From assembly GCA_913056385.1 (NCBI GenBank), contig CAJXND010000001.1, forward strand, positions 62,001 to 126,000: a stretch of DNA of 64,000 bases. Direction: 5' to 3'. Below the pieces are notes generated by a model. It saw nothing but the letters and a program-made list of their open reading frames with translations. It had not been told where the DNA came from and did not search any database. The translations under genes and the position numbers were made by a program. Shown piece by piece: positions 1 through 7,398 of the stretch; the stretch's first letter is position 1, and every line of letters starts with the position of its first letter. The stretch is from an uncultured Ectothiorhodospiraceae bacterium (GTDB lineage: Bacteria; Pseudomonadota; Gammaproteobacteria; Nitrococcales; Nitrococcaceae).

Positions 1-314
1 GCGCGAGCCTGTTACTGGTGCATGGTGTGGGCATGATCGCCGGCCCGCTGATCGCGTCGCAGTTGATGGCGATCATCGGCGCCCCCGGCCTCTTCTGGAC
101 CGTTGCCGGGGCCGGCCTGTTGCTGGGCGGTTTTGCCTGGCTACGCCAGCAGGTTGGCCCACCCATTCCGGTGGGCGAGCCGGCGACCTACCGCATCGTC
201 CCGCGGGAAGGGGTGTATGCCGGTGGGCTGGATCCGCGCTATGAGGAGGTCCAGCTCGAATTCGACTTTGAGGCGGAGACGCCGGACGCCCCCGAACCCG
301 AGGCTGAACCATGA
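1..314 (+). CDS. MFS transporter, C-terminal end (partial)
   Basis: The frame is open from the first codon and enters the window upstream, so only about the last 104 residues are seen. They hold the final two hydrophobic segments typical of a major facilitator superfamily permease (around MIAGPLIASQLMAIIG and TVAGAGLLLGGFAWL), then a hydrophilic acidic tail rich in Glu, Pro and Asp. The tail would be cytoplasmic. The stop overlaps the tsaB start (ATGA), suggesting co-translation. The substrate cannot be inferred. The family call rests on the hydrophobicity pattern and is moderate. Confidence 0.55.
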   Translation, partial: ASLLLVHGVGMIAGPLIASQLMAIIGAPGLFWTVAGAGLLLGGFAWLRQQVGPPIPVGEPATYRIVPREGVYAGGLDPRYEEVQLEFDFEAETPDAPEPEAEP

Positions 315-1003
315 CATCTTCCCCTGTACTGCTGGGTCTCGACGCCAGCACCGGCACCTGCTCCGTGTCCCTTGCCGTCGGCGATGCGGTGGAGACCCGT
401 CTGCGTCGGCAGCGCAAGGGCCATGCAGCGCTGCTGCTCGCCCTGGCCGACGCATTGCTCGCCGAGGCAGGTTTGGCCCGGACGGCGGTGGACGCGATCG
501 CCTGCACCCGCGGCCCCGGCGGATTCACCGGTGTTCGCATCGGTGTGGGTGTTGCCCAGGGCCTGGCGCTGGGGCTGGATCGGCCGGTCGTGCCGCTGTC
601 GACCCTGCAGGTCCTCGCGGAGACGGCCATCCGGCAGGAGCGCCGGGGGGGTGGCGTCCTGGCGCTGCTCGATGCGCGCATGGGTGAAGTCTACGGCGGC
701 CTTTACGGCCATCAGGCGGGTACGCCCGGGACGACCGTGCCGGTGGATGCGGAATGGCTGGGCCCGCCGGTCCCGGTCAGCCTCCCGGCCGGCGAGTGGT
801 TCGGCGCGGGCAGCGGCTTTGAGGCCTACCCCGATCTGGCCTCCATGACCGGCCTCTATTCGGTCGGCGCCGACTTCGTGCCCGACATGGGGGCGGCCAT
901 GCCCCTGGCGTGCCGCCGGCTCGCCGAGGGCGAGGGTATGCCGGGTCATCACCTCGACCCGGTCTATCTCAGAAATCGGGTGGCCGATCCGCCGGCATCT
1001 TGA
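311..1003 (+). CDS. tsaB: tRNA threonylcarbamoyladenosine biosynthesis protein TsaB
   Basis: TsaB is the non-catalytic ASKHA-fold partner of TsaD and TsaE in the complex that makes t6A37 on ANN-decoding tRNAs in the cytoplasm. The 230-residue protein starts with the family hallmark LGLDASTGTCSVSL and carries TRGPGGFTGVRIG near residue 75, then a short C-terminal half ending DPVYLRNRVA, as in YeaZ/TsaB. Length fits the family (about 230). The ATG overlaps the upstream transporter stop by four bases. Its stop codon lies inside a heat-shock-promoter-like CTTGAAAA element. No degradation is seen. Confidence 0.93.
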   Translation: MTSSPVLLGLDASTGTCSVSLAVGDAVETRLRRQRKGHAALLLALADALLAEAGLARTAVDAIACTRGPGGFTGVRIGVGVAQGLALGLDRPVVPLSTLQVLAETAIRQERRGGGVLALLDARMGEVYGGLYGHQAGTPGTTVPVDAEWLGPPVPVSLPAGEWFGAGSGFEAYPDLASMTGLYSVGADFVPDMGAAMPLACRRLAEGEGMPGHHLDPVYLRNRVADPPAS

Positions 1004-1006
1004 AAA
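999..1006 (+). promoter_or_regulatory. candidate sigma-32-type -35 element before hsp20
   Basis: CTTGAAAA overlaps the tsaB stop codon 80 bases upstream of the small heat-shock gene and matches the heat-shock sigma -35 core CTTGAAA. The expected C-rich -10 about 13-15 bases further is only weakly matched (around ATCCACAGAT). Supported by the -35 match and by the downstream gene's nature; the -10 is poor. Confidence 0.3.
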
Positions 1007-1085
1007 GGGGGGTGGGTATCCACAGATCGTGATTGAGGGAGGGATGAATAGGACATTCAAACCACTGACCCCAAGAGGTAATGAC

Positions 1086-1532
1086 ATGGATCTCAAACCC
1101 TATCGTCCCATGGGAGGCCTTTTTGACCTCCATCGCGAACTGAACCGTTTCTTCGAATCGCCCTGGGCCACGACGACGCCGGACGGCTCCACGGTGGAGA
1201 CCAGCCAGTGGGTGCCGGCGGTGGATATCCGGGAGGCCGCCGACCACTACGAGGTCGAGGCTGACATCCCGGGCGTCAAGCCCAGTGATATCGAGGTCAC
1301 CATGGAGCACGGCATGCTGAGCATCCAGGGTGAGCGGCATGACGAGTCGAGCAGGGAAGAACATGGCGCGCGTCGACTGGAGCGCTCCCATGGGGTGTTC
1401 TACCGGCGTTTCGCGCTGCCGGATGATGCCGATCCCGATGCCATCGAGGCGAAGGGTGACAACGGCGTGCTGACCGTGACCATCGGCAAGCAGAAGGAAG
1501 CCCACAGCCGGCGCATTCCGGTCAGGCACTGA
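1086..1532 (+). CDS. Hsp20/alpha-crystallin small heat-shock protein
   Basis: A 148-residue cytoplasmic holdase chaperone that binds unfolding proteins during heat or other stress. The alpha-crystallin domain runs from about residue 40 (WVPAVDIREAADHYEVEADI) through PGVKPSDIEVTMEHGMLSIQGER to KGDNGVLTVTIGK, followed by the short C-terminal tail with RIPV, the I-x-V oligomerisation motif. I chose ATG 1086 because AGAGG lies about eight bases upstream; an in-frame start at 1029 would add 19 uncharacteristic residues. It follows a CTTGAAA element. Family assignment is secure. Confidence 0.92.
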   Translation: MDLKPYRPMGGLFDLHRELNRFFESPWATTTPDGSTVETSQWVPAVDIREAADHYEVEADIPGVKPSDIEVTMEHGMLSIQGERHDESSREEHGARRLERSHGVFYRRFALPDDADPDAIEAKGDNGVLTVTIGKQKEAHSRRIPVRH

Positions 1533-1600
1533 GACCGGGTCGGGGTTTCACGCATCGGCCGATGGGCTTAGTCTTGTCGAGGCGAGCAGGAGCCGTGCCG

Positions 1601-2140
1601 ATGCGTGACCCACTTGATAACGATTGCGCCGACCAGACGGTGGTCAGCCCCTTCCCGGGCGAGGGGCATGATCATCAGCAGTGCATTGACCAGGCGCTTG
1701 CCGAGGCGGAGCGGCTCTGCGCCGCTCGGGGCCGTCGACTGACGCCGCTTCGCCGACGCGTCCTTGAGCTGATCTGGGACAGTCATCAGCCGGTGAAGGC
1801 CTATGATCTGCTGGCGCGGCTGCAGGCCGATTCGGCATCCGCTGCGCCGCCAACCGTGTATCGGGCGCTCGACTTCCTCATGGCCGAACGCCTGGTCCAT
1901 CGGCTGGCCTCGATGAATGCCTATGTGGGCTGCGGTCACCCCGGGCATCGACATACCGGGCAGTTTCTCATCTGCCGGGGCTGCCGTGCCGTGGCCGAAA
2001 TGGACGACCCGGACATCGAATCGTTGCTGGATTCCCGGGCCCGGGACCTGGGGTTTGCGCTGGTGGATCAGACCATTGAGCTGGAGGGGCTCTGTCCGCG
2101 CTGCCGCCGGGAGCATTCGGCAGCCGGGGTGGCGCGATAG
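1601..2140 (+). CDS. zur: Fur-family zinc uptake regulator Zur
   Basis: A Fur-superfamily repressor, 179 residues, most like Zur, which shuts off zinc-uptake genes when zinc is plentiful. The winged helix covers RRLTPLRRRVLELIWDSHQP to PPTVYRALDFLMAE, followed by the zinc-binding dimerisation domain with GCGHPGHRHTG and two CxxC pairs (CRGC and CPRC) for the structural zinc. The His/Cys-rich N-terminus and CGHPGHRH favour Zur over Fur or PerR. ATG 1601 is preferred over ATG 1562 because AGGAG sits eight bases upstream. No znu genes are in the window, so targets are inferred. Confidence 0.85.
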   Translation: MRDPLDNDCADQTVVSPFPGEGHDHQQCIDQALAEAERLCAARGRRLTPLRRRVLELIWDSHQPVKAYDLLARLQADSASAAPPTVYRALDFLMAERLVHRLASMNAYVGCGHPGHRHTGQFLICRGCRAVAEMDDPDIESLLDSRARDLGFALVDQTIELEGLCPRCRREHSAAGVAR

Positions 2141-2196
2141 GCGCCTCCGGGCGGCGGCATTTGCCGGCATTCGTCGCTGGCGACTATCCTTCCCGC

Positions 2197-2943
2197 ATGA
2201 AACATTCCTCGAGCGAGAGCGTTGACCCCCGCGAGATGGCCCACTACGACCGTCTCGCCGCGACCTGGTGGGACCCGGACGGGCCGTTCTGGCCACTCCA
2301 CGGCCTCAACCGGTTCCGTGTCCAGTACCTTCGCACACGCCTGATCGACCATTTTCATCTGCATGACGGGGATCAGCCGCTGGAGGGCCTATCCATCCTC
2401 GACATCGGCTGCGGTGGCGGTATCCTCAGCGAGTCCATGGCACGACTGGGGGCGCGGGTGACCGGCATCGACCCGGTGGCCCGGAATATCGCCATTGCCG
2501 AGGATCACGCCGAGGCATCGGGCCTTGCCATCGACTATCGTTGCGAAACCGTGGAGGCCCATGAGGCGCCGCCGGGCGGCTATGATGCGGTGCTCAACAT
2601 GGAGGTGGTGGAGCATGTCGAGGGCCTGCCGGGATTTCTCGCTGCCTGTGCCCGACAGCTGCGGCCCGGTGGCGTGATGTTCGTGGCCACCATCAACCGC
2701 ACACCGCTCGCCGGGCTGACGGCCCTGTTCGCCGCGGAGTACATACTGCGCTGGCTGCCCAGAGGCACGCACCAGTACCGCAAACTGCGGCGGCCGGCGG
2801 AGGTCCGGGGTCCGCTCGCCGAGAGCGGCCTTGAGGTGGTTCACCAGACCGGGGTGGCCGTGAGCCCGATGACCCGCCGTTTCCGTTACACGCGGAGCCT
2901 GGCGGTCAATTACATGATGACGGCGGTGAAAACCGCCGCCTGA
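2197..2943 (+). CDS. ubiG: Ubiquinone biosynthesis O-methyltransferase UbiG
   Basis: UbiG performs both SAM-dependent O-methylations of ubiquinone synthesis, on the 2-polyprenyl-6-hydroxyphenol and the 3-demethylubiquinol intermediates, at the inner membrane surface. The 248-residue protein shows the typical N-terminus AATWWDPDGPFWPLHGLN, the SAM-binding loop ILDIGCGGGILSESMARLGA, and the downstream block MEVVEHVEG. Length matches the family. ATG 2197 fits the known UbiG start; a TTG at 2161 would add 12 residues without homology. It begins a co-directional run with an M23 peptidase, photolyase and ion channel, which are not functionally linked to it. Confidence 0.95.
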   Translation: MKHSSSESVDPREMAHYDRLAATWWDPDGPFWPLHGLNRFRVQYLRTRLIDHFHLHDGDQPLEGLSILDIGCGGGILSESMARLGARVTGIDPVARNIAIAEDHAEASGLAIDYRCETVEAHEAPPGGYDAVLNMEVVEHVEGLPGFLAACARQLRPGGVMFVATINRTPLAGLTALFAAEYILRWLPRGTHQYRKLRRPAEVRGPLAESGLEVVHQTGVAVSPMTRRFRYTRSLAVNYMMTAVKTAA

Positions 2944-2956
2944 AGGAGGCGATGGC

Positions 2957-3787
2957 ATGGCCGTCGATGGCATCCGAACCGCCATACTGGCGGCATTGCT
3001 TGGCCTCGCCGGTATGGCGCAGGCACTCGAGGTGAGTGGCCCCCAGCGTCAGGGCGGTCTGCTGGCAGGGCAGGTCGAGCCTGACGGCCGGGTCGAGGCC
3101 CTCGGCCAGGCCATCCCGGTGGATGCCACCGGGCGCTTTCTGCTGGGGCTGGGCCGTGATGCACCGCAGACCGTGACGGTCCGCGTCACCCTTGCCGATG
3201 GCACCACTCGCGAGCATGCGCTGTCGGTGGCGCCGCGGGACTACGATATTCAGCGTATCGACGGTCTGCCGCAGAATCAGGTCAGTCCCGATGCGGATAC
3301 GCTGGAGCGGATCCGCGAGGATGCGGCCCGGGTGAGGGAGGCGCGCAGCCGCCGAATCGACCAGCGCCACTTCGACGCCGGCTGGATATGGCCGGTTACC
3401 GGGCCCATCTCGGGCATCTACGGCAGCCAGCGCATCCTGAATGGCGAACCGCGGCAGCCGCACTACGGCATTGACATCGCCCGGGCCACCGGTACGCCGG
3501 TGGTCGCCCCCTCGGACGGCGTGGTGACCCTGGCGGCGGAGGATCTGTTCTTCTCCGGCGGAACGCTGATCATCGATCACGGCCAGGGGCTCTCCTCGAG
3601 TTTCCTGCACCTGTCACGGATCCTGGTGCAGCCGGGTGAGCGGATCCGGCAGGGCGATATCGTCGCCGAAGTGGGGGCGACGGGGCGGGTGACCGGCGCC
3701 CATCTGGACTGGCGGATGAATTGGTTCGATCAGCGCATTGACCCGTCCCTCCTGGTGCCGCCGATGCGCGAGGTGCGGGCGGAGTGA
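2957..3787 (+). CDS. M23 family (LytM-type) peptidase, secreted
   Basis: A 276-residue periplasmic peptidoglycan endopeptidase or LytM-like factor. A signal peptide covers residues 1-23 (ending AQA), then a beta-rich N-terminal domain, and an M23 domain from about 143. The zinc-site residues are H169 and D173 (HYGIDIA); H218 (FLHLS) and H249 are the candidate catalytic residues. The usual HxH ending is AHLDW here, so the third zinc-ligand position is D251, not His. I recall this HLDW variant as common in a proteobacterial M23 subgroup, so it may still be active. AGGAGG lies seven bases before ATG 2957, and the stop overlaps the photolyase GTG start. Confidence 0.88.
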   Translation: MAVDGIRTAILAALLGLAGMAQALEVSGPQRQGGLLAGQVEPDGRVEALGQAIPVDATGRFLLGLGRDAPQTVTVRVTLADGTTREHALSVAPRDYDIQRIDGLPQNQVSPDADTLERIREDAARVREARSRRIDQRHFDAGWIWPVTGPISGIYGSQRILNGEPRQPHYGIDIARATGTPVVAPSDGVVTLAAEDLFFSGGTLIIDHGQGLSSSFLHLSRILVQPGERIRQGDIVAEVGATGRVTGAHLDWRMNWFDQRIDPSLLVPPMREVRAE

Positions 3788-5358
3788 GTGCCGGCCAGCG
3801 CCTGATCGTGGTACTCGGCGACCAGCTCGATCGTCGGGGACCGCTGCTGGACGATCTCGATGCCGCCCGCGATACGGTCTGGATGACCGAGGCGGTGGCC
3901 GAGGCCGAGCGCGGTCCCGTCCATCAGCAGCGCCTTGTCCTTTTCTTCTCCGCCATGCGCCACCTGCGCGACGAGCTCCATGCACGGGGCATCACCGTGC
4001 GTTACCGGTGCATCGAGGAGGCGCCCGTCGGCGCGCCGGACCAGGGGCTGGCCGATCACCTGCGTACCGATATCGGGCAATTGCAGCCGGAAACCGTCGT
4101 CATGATGGAGGCCGGTGACTGGGCCATCGAGCAGGACCTGCAGGATGCGGTACACGAGTCGGGCGTGGCGCTGGACTGGCGCCGGGACAGCCATTTCCTG
4201 GCCAGCCGGGCGTCTTTCGCGCGCTGGGCCGAGGGGCGCAAGAGCCTGACGCTCGAGTATTTCTACCGCAGCATGCGCAAGCGGCATGCCGTGCTCATGG
4301 AAGGTGATCAGCCGGCGGGCGGCGCCTGGAACTTCGACAAGGACAATCGTGCCGCCTTTGGCAGGGATGGGCCTGGTGAGCTCCCGCCGCATCCGCGCTT
4401 CGAGCCCGATGCCACCACCCGCGAGGTGATCGACCGTGTCGTCGAGCGGTACGCAGACCATCCGGGGGATGCCCGGGATTTCAATCAGCCGGTGACACCG
4501 GATCAGGCGATCGAGGCCCTGGATGACTTCATCCGGCATCGGTTGCCCTGGTTCGGAACCTGGCAGGACGCCATCTGGGTGGGTGATCCGCTGCTCTACC
4601 ATGCGCGGCTGTCGACCTCGCTCAACCTGCATCTGCTGGATCCGCGGGATTGCCTGGAGCGGGCCCAGGCGGCCTATCGCGCCGGCGATGCACCGCTCAA
4701 CGCCGTGGAGGGGTTCGTTCGCCAGATCCTTGGCTGGCGGGAGTTCATCCGCGGAATCTACTGGCTGAAGATGCCGGACTATGCCGATGGCAATGCACTG
4801 GATCACCATGAGCCGCTGCCGTCGTTCTACTGGGATGGCGAGACCGACATGGCCTGCGTGGCGGACGCCATGGGCGCAGTGCTCCGTTACGGCTACGCGC
4901 ATCATATCCAGCGCTTGATGGTGCTGGGCCTTTTTGCACAGCTCTACGGCGCTCACCCCTATGCCTTCCATGAGTGGCACATGGCGCTCTATCTGGATGC
5001 GGTGGATTGGGTGAGCCTGCCCAACGCGCTGGGGATGAGCCAGTTTGGTGACGGGGGCGTGGTAGGGACCAAGCCCTATTGCGCCAGCGGGGCTTACATC
5101 GGCCGAATGAGCAACGCCTGCGCCCAATGCCGCTACGACCCCAGGCAGGCCACCGGTGAGCGGGCCTGCCCCTTCACCACGCTCTACTGGGAGTTCCTCG
5201 ACCGCCATGAGGCGCGGCTGGGGCAGAATCGCCGCCTGCAGTTCCAGTACCGCAACCTGCATCGGAAGAGCGACGCCCAGCGCGCGGCGATCCGCGAGCA
5301 GGCCACGCGGTTGCGCGCGCAATTGGCGGCCGGCGCGGATTCCCGCGGGAGAGGCTGA
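3784..5358 (+). CDS. Iron-sulfur cryptochrome/(6-4) photolyase (FeS-BCP, PhrB-like)
   Basis: A 524-residue member of the bacterial iron-sulfur cryptochrome/photolyase family, which repairs (6-4) UV photoproducts in light with FAD, a lumazine antenna and a [4Fe-4S] cluster. The N-terminal antenna-domain start is LIVVLGDQLDRRGPLLDD. Four cysteines, C358, C446, C449 and C462, have the spacing of the cluster ligands of Agrobacterium PhrB as I recall them (350, 438, 441, 454). Conserved blocks such as AGGAWNFDKDNR and LNLHLLDPRD also fit. Translation starts at GTG 3784 inside the peptidase stop. It is followed two bases later by the sodium channel gene. Repair versus signalling cannot be settled from sequence. 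Confidence 0.92.
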   Translation: MSAGQRLIVVLGDQLDRRGPLLDDLDAARDTVWMTEAVAEAERGPVHQQRLVLFFSAMRHLRDELHARGITVRYRCIEEAPVGAPDQGLADHLRTDIGQLQPETVVMMEAGDWAIEQDLQDAVHESGVALDWRRDSHFLASRASFARWAEGRKSLTLEYFYRSMRKRHAVLMEGDQPAGGAWNFDKDNRAAFGRDGPGELPPHPRFEPDATTREVIDRVVERYADHPGDARDFNQPVTPDQAIEALDDFIRHRLPWFGTWQDAIWVGDPLLYHARLSTSLNLHLLDPRDCLERAQAAYRAGDAPLNAVEGFVRQILGWREFIRGIYWLKMPDYADGNALDHHEPLPSFYWDGETDMACVADAMGAVLRYGYAHHIQRLMVLGLFAQLYGAHPYAFHEWHMALYLDAVDWVSLPNALGMSQFGDGGVVGTKPYCASGAYIGRMSNACAQCRYDPRQATGERACPFTTLYWEFLDRHEARLGQNRRLQFQYRNLHRKSDAQRAAIREQATRLRAQLAAGADSRGRG

Positions 5359-5360
5359 CC

Positions 5361-6200
5361 ATGCAACGGTTACAGGATCTGCGCGAGACCGCTGGCCGGT
5401 GGATCGAATCCCCTCTGCCGCATAACACCATCATCGTCCTGATCGTCCTCAACGCGATCCTGCTGGGATTGGCCACATCCCAGAGCGTCATGGCGGTGGC
5501 GGGCGGCTGGATCCTGGGAATCGAGGCGGTGATCGTGGGCGTGTTCGCCCTGGAGATCGCCATCAAGATCTTCGCCTGGGGGCCGCGGTTTTTCCGCAGC
5601 GGCTGGAACCTGTTCGACTTCGTCATCGTCGGGATCGCGTTGGTGCCCTCTGCGGGGCCGCTCAGCATTCTGCGTTCCCTGCGCATACTGCGTGTCCTGC
5701 GTCTGCTATCCACGGTCCGGCGGCTGCGTCTCCTCGTCGAGGCGTTGATATCGGCCATTCCCAGCATCGGCTGGATCGTGTTCCTGCTCGGACTGGTCTT
5801 CTACATCTTCGGCGTGATGGGCACCGAGCTTTTCGCGGCGCAGTTTCCGGCCTGGTTCGGGACGCTCGGCCGCTCCATGTACACCCTGTTCCAGGTCATG
5901 ACCCTCGAGAGTTGGTCCATGGGCATCGCCCGCCCGGTGATGGAGGTTTATCCGTTCGCCTGGCTCTACTTTGTTTCATTCATTCTCGTGACCGCGTTCA
6001 CGATTCTGAACCTTTTCATCGGTATCATTGTCAATACGATGCAAGCGGCGCACTGGGAAGAAGAGGATGAGCGTCGTGCGGAAACCGAAGCCAACGCGCA
6101 TCGGGAGCGCGAAGAGATCCTCGAGCTGCTGCGACGGACCGACGAACGGTTGACCCGCCTGGAAAAGGCGGGATTGATGCGTGTCAAGCAAAGCGACTAG
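5361..6200 (+). CDS. NaChBac/NavMs-type voltage-gated sodium channel (BacNav)
   Basis: A 279-residue single-domain voltage-gated cation channel, expected to form tetramers in the inner membrane. Six segments are visible: S1 near 22-40, S2 near 50-70, S3 FDFVIVGIALV, S4 with R105, R108, R111 and R114 at every third position, S5 near 132-150, a pore loop and S6 (ILNLFIGIIVNTM). The selectivity filter TLESWSM (181-187) is the BacNav sodium signature. The C-terminus (about 212-275) is charged and heptad-like, matching the four-helix coiled coil of this family. GGGAGAGG precedes the ATG. A role in motility or pH/sodium homeostasis is known for alkaliphile homologues; here it is inference. Confidence 0.95.
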   Translation: MQRLQDLRETAGRWIESPLPHNTIIVLIVLNAILLGLATSQSVMAVAGGWILGIEAVIVGVFALEIAIKIFAWGPRFFRSGWNLFDFVIVGIALVPSAGPLSILRSLRILRVLRLLSTVRRLRLLVEALISAIPSIGWIVFLLGLVFYIFGVMGTELFAAQFPAWFGTLGRSMYTLFQVMTLESWSMGIARPVMEVYPFAWLYFVSFILVTAFTILNLFIGIIVNTMQAAHWEEEDERRAETEANAHREREEILELLRRTDERLTRLEKAGLMRVKQSD

Positions 6201-6212
6201 GCAGCGCAGGAA

Positions 6213-6243
6213 TTGATGGGCGTCCTCAGGGTAGTGGTATACT
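6213..6243 (+). promoter_or_regulatory. candidate promoter upstream of DUF423 gene
   Basis: TTGATG (6213-6218) and TATACT (6238-6243) are separated by 19 bases in the gap after the sodium channel stop. The -10 is good, the spacer slightly long. Transcripts would start near 6250, about 35 bases before the intrinsic terminator stem. Confidence 0.4.
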
Positions 6244-6249
6244 GCGCCG

Positions 6250-6307
6250 CAACACATGGTTTTCTCTCTCTCCTCCTCTTGGCCGGCCTCAGCGTCGGCT
6301 TTTTTTT
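6250..6307 (+). ncRNA. possible short terminated leader RNA or small RNA
   Basis: From the predicted start near 6250 to the end of the T-run, a transcript of about 58 nucleotides would hold a pyrimidine tract (6259-6280, TTTTCTCTCTCTCCTCCTCT) followed by a terminator hairpin. The CUCCUCCUC core is complementary to Shine-Dalgarno sequences. It could be a small regulatory RNA, an attenuated 5' leader of the DUF423 gene, or only the end of the upstream operon's transcript. Nothing shows that it is stable. Confidence 0.3.
6282..6307 (+). terminator. intrinsic terminator
   Basis: GCCGGC (6282-6287) pairs with GTCGGC (6294-6299) with one G-U, loop CTCAGC, followed directly by eight T residues (6300-6307). 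It lies between the sodium channel operon and the DUF423 gene and stops only five bases before the AAGGAA ribosome-binding site of the latter. Confidence 0.78.
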
Positions 6308-6325
6308 GTCTGAAGGAAATTGACG

Positions 6326-6745
6326 ATGCAGGGGAACGGCAATATCGAGGGGTTCCGGAGCCTGGTTGCCGGTGTGCTGCTGATCGGTACCGGCGTTGTC
6401 CTGGGGGCCTTCGGGGCCCATGGGCTGGACGAAGACCTGGCGGCGGCCACGCGGGCCGCCTGGCAGACCGCCGTGCAGTACCAGCTGGTCCATGGCCTGG
6501 CACTCTTCGTGCTGGGGGCCATCGCCGACCGTCTGCCGGCGGGACGGATTCGCGGCCATGCCGCCTTCCTGCTTGGCGCGGGCTGCGTGCTTTTCAGCGG
6601 CAGTATCTACTGGCTGACCCTCGGCGGGCCCTGGTGGCTGGGCCCGGTGACGCCCCTGGGCGGCGTGACCATGATCATGGGCTGGGTGTGGGTGCTGCGC
6701 TGGCTTTGGCTCGCCAGGGGCCAGGCTACTCAGTCCGCGGGCTGA
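6326..6745 (+). CDS. DUF423 family membrane protein (YgdD-like)
   Basis: A 139-residue inner-membrane protein of unknown function. Four hydrophobic segments are seen, with the family signature GAFGAHGL near residue 30 and TAVQYQLVHGLALFVLG after it. YgdD-like proteins of this size occur across proteobacteria. ATG 6326 has AAGGAA seven bases upstream; a TTG at 6320 is less likely. The gene starts immediately downstream of an intrinsic terminator, so its expression may be attenuated, and its 3' end overlaps the convergent pdeM gene by 16 bases. Only the family is known. Confidence 0.85.
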   Translation: MQGNGNIEGFRSLVAGVLLIGTGVVLGAFGAHGLDEDLAAATRAAWQTAVQYQLVHGLALFVLGAIADRLPAGRIRGHAAFLLGAGCVLFSGSIYWLTLGGPWWLGPVTPLGGVTMIMGWVWVLRWLWLARGQATQSAG

Positions 6746-7398
6746 CGCCCGTCCACCGCCAGAACGGCCTCGCCACTGGTGACGTAGCGCGACCGACCGC
6801 GACGGGCGTTCACGGGCGCGCCGCCGGTCATGCCACCGAAGGCCGGCAGTATCAGTCCGTCACCGGGCTCCCGGATGAACGCCGGCAGCCGCAGGCTGTC
6901 GCCACCGGCGTCGAGTCGGACCACCGGATGCCAGTGCCCCGCGATCCAGGGCTTGCCGATGCTTCCTTCCGGAGGATGGTGCCGCAGCACCAGTCCGTTG
7001 CGCTCCATTCCTTCCGCGTAACAGGCCAGGGCCGGTTCCAGCTGCCGGAGCTCCCGGTCATGGTTGCCGATGATCGCGGTCATCGCGGTATCGCCATGCC
7101 GGGCCCGCCAGTCGAGGATCCGGCGATGCAGGGCCGGGTCGCTTCCCAGCCGCACATGCAGGATATCTCCGAGCAGGATGACCTCCCGGGGCCGCCAGTT
7201 CGTGATCAGGGTATCCAGTCGTTGCAGACTCGACGCGGTATCACCCTCGGGGATGGCAAGGCCCGCCCGACGGAAGGCCGCCGCCTTGCCCAGATGCAGA
7301 TCAGCGAGGAGCAGTGCGGACAGTGCCGGCCAGTAGACCGCACGCTCGGGCAGTAGCTGCAGCGTATGCCGGCCGATCTGGACGGTCTGTGCACTCAT
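6730..7398 (-). CDS. pdeM: Ligase-associated metallophosphoesterase PdeM
   Basis: A 222-residue calcineurin-like phosphoesterase of the ligase-associated DNA repair cassette; homologues in this setting act as manganese-dependent DNA endonucleases or phosphodiesterases. All metal-binding motifs are present: ADLHLGK, GDILH, GNHD and GHWHP. It is the last gene of the operon exonuclease-ligase-Lhr-PdeM, its start overlapping the Lhr stop (ATGA). The final 16 bases overlap the convergent DUF423 gene. The name is by family and context; activity on DNA is known from Pseudomonas putida and inferred here. Confidence 0.92.
   Translation of the reverse strand: MSAQTVQIGRHTLQLLPERAVYWPALSALLLADLHLGKAAAFRRAGLAIPEGDTASSLQRLDTLITNWRPREVILLGDILHVRLGSDPALHRRILDWRARHGDTAMTAIIGNHDRELRQLEPALACYAEGMERNGLVLRHHPPEGSIGKPWIAGHWHPVVRLDAGGDSLRLPAFIREPGDGLILPAFGGMTGGAPVNARRGRSRYVTSGEAVLAVDGRQPAD

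Noticed and set aside
1029..1085. Longer start for the small heat-shock protein
   Set aside because: Nineteen extra residues have no family match and ATG 1086 has a proper AGAGG site.
3730..5322. 530-codon open frame antisense to the photolyase
   Set aside because: High-GC shadow frame: no motif, and the opposite strand carries an intact photolyase with cluster cysteines.
6256..7356. 366-codon frame starting in the C/U-rich leader (MVFSLSSSWPAS)
   Set aside because: It runs through the terminator, DUF423 in another frame and antisense pdeM. The serine-rich start was considered as an attenuation peptide, but no serine biosynthesis gene follows and the ribosome site is poor.
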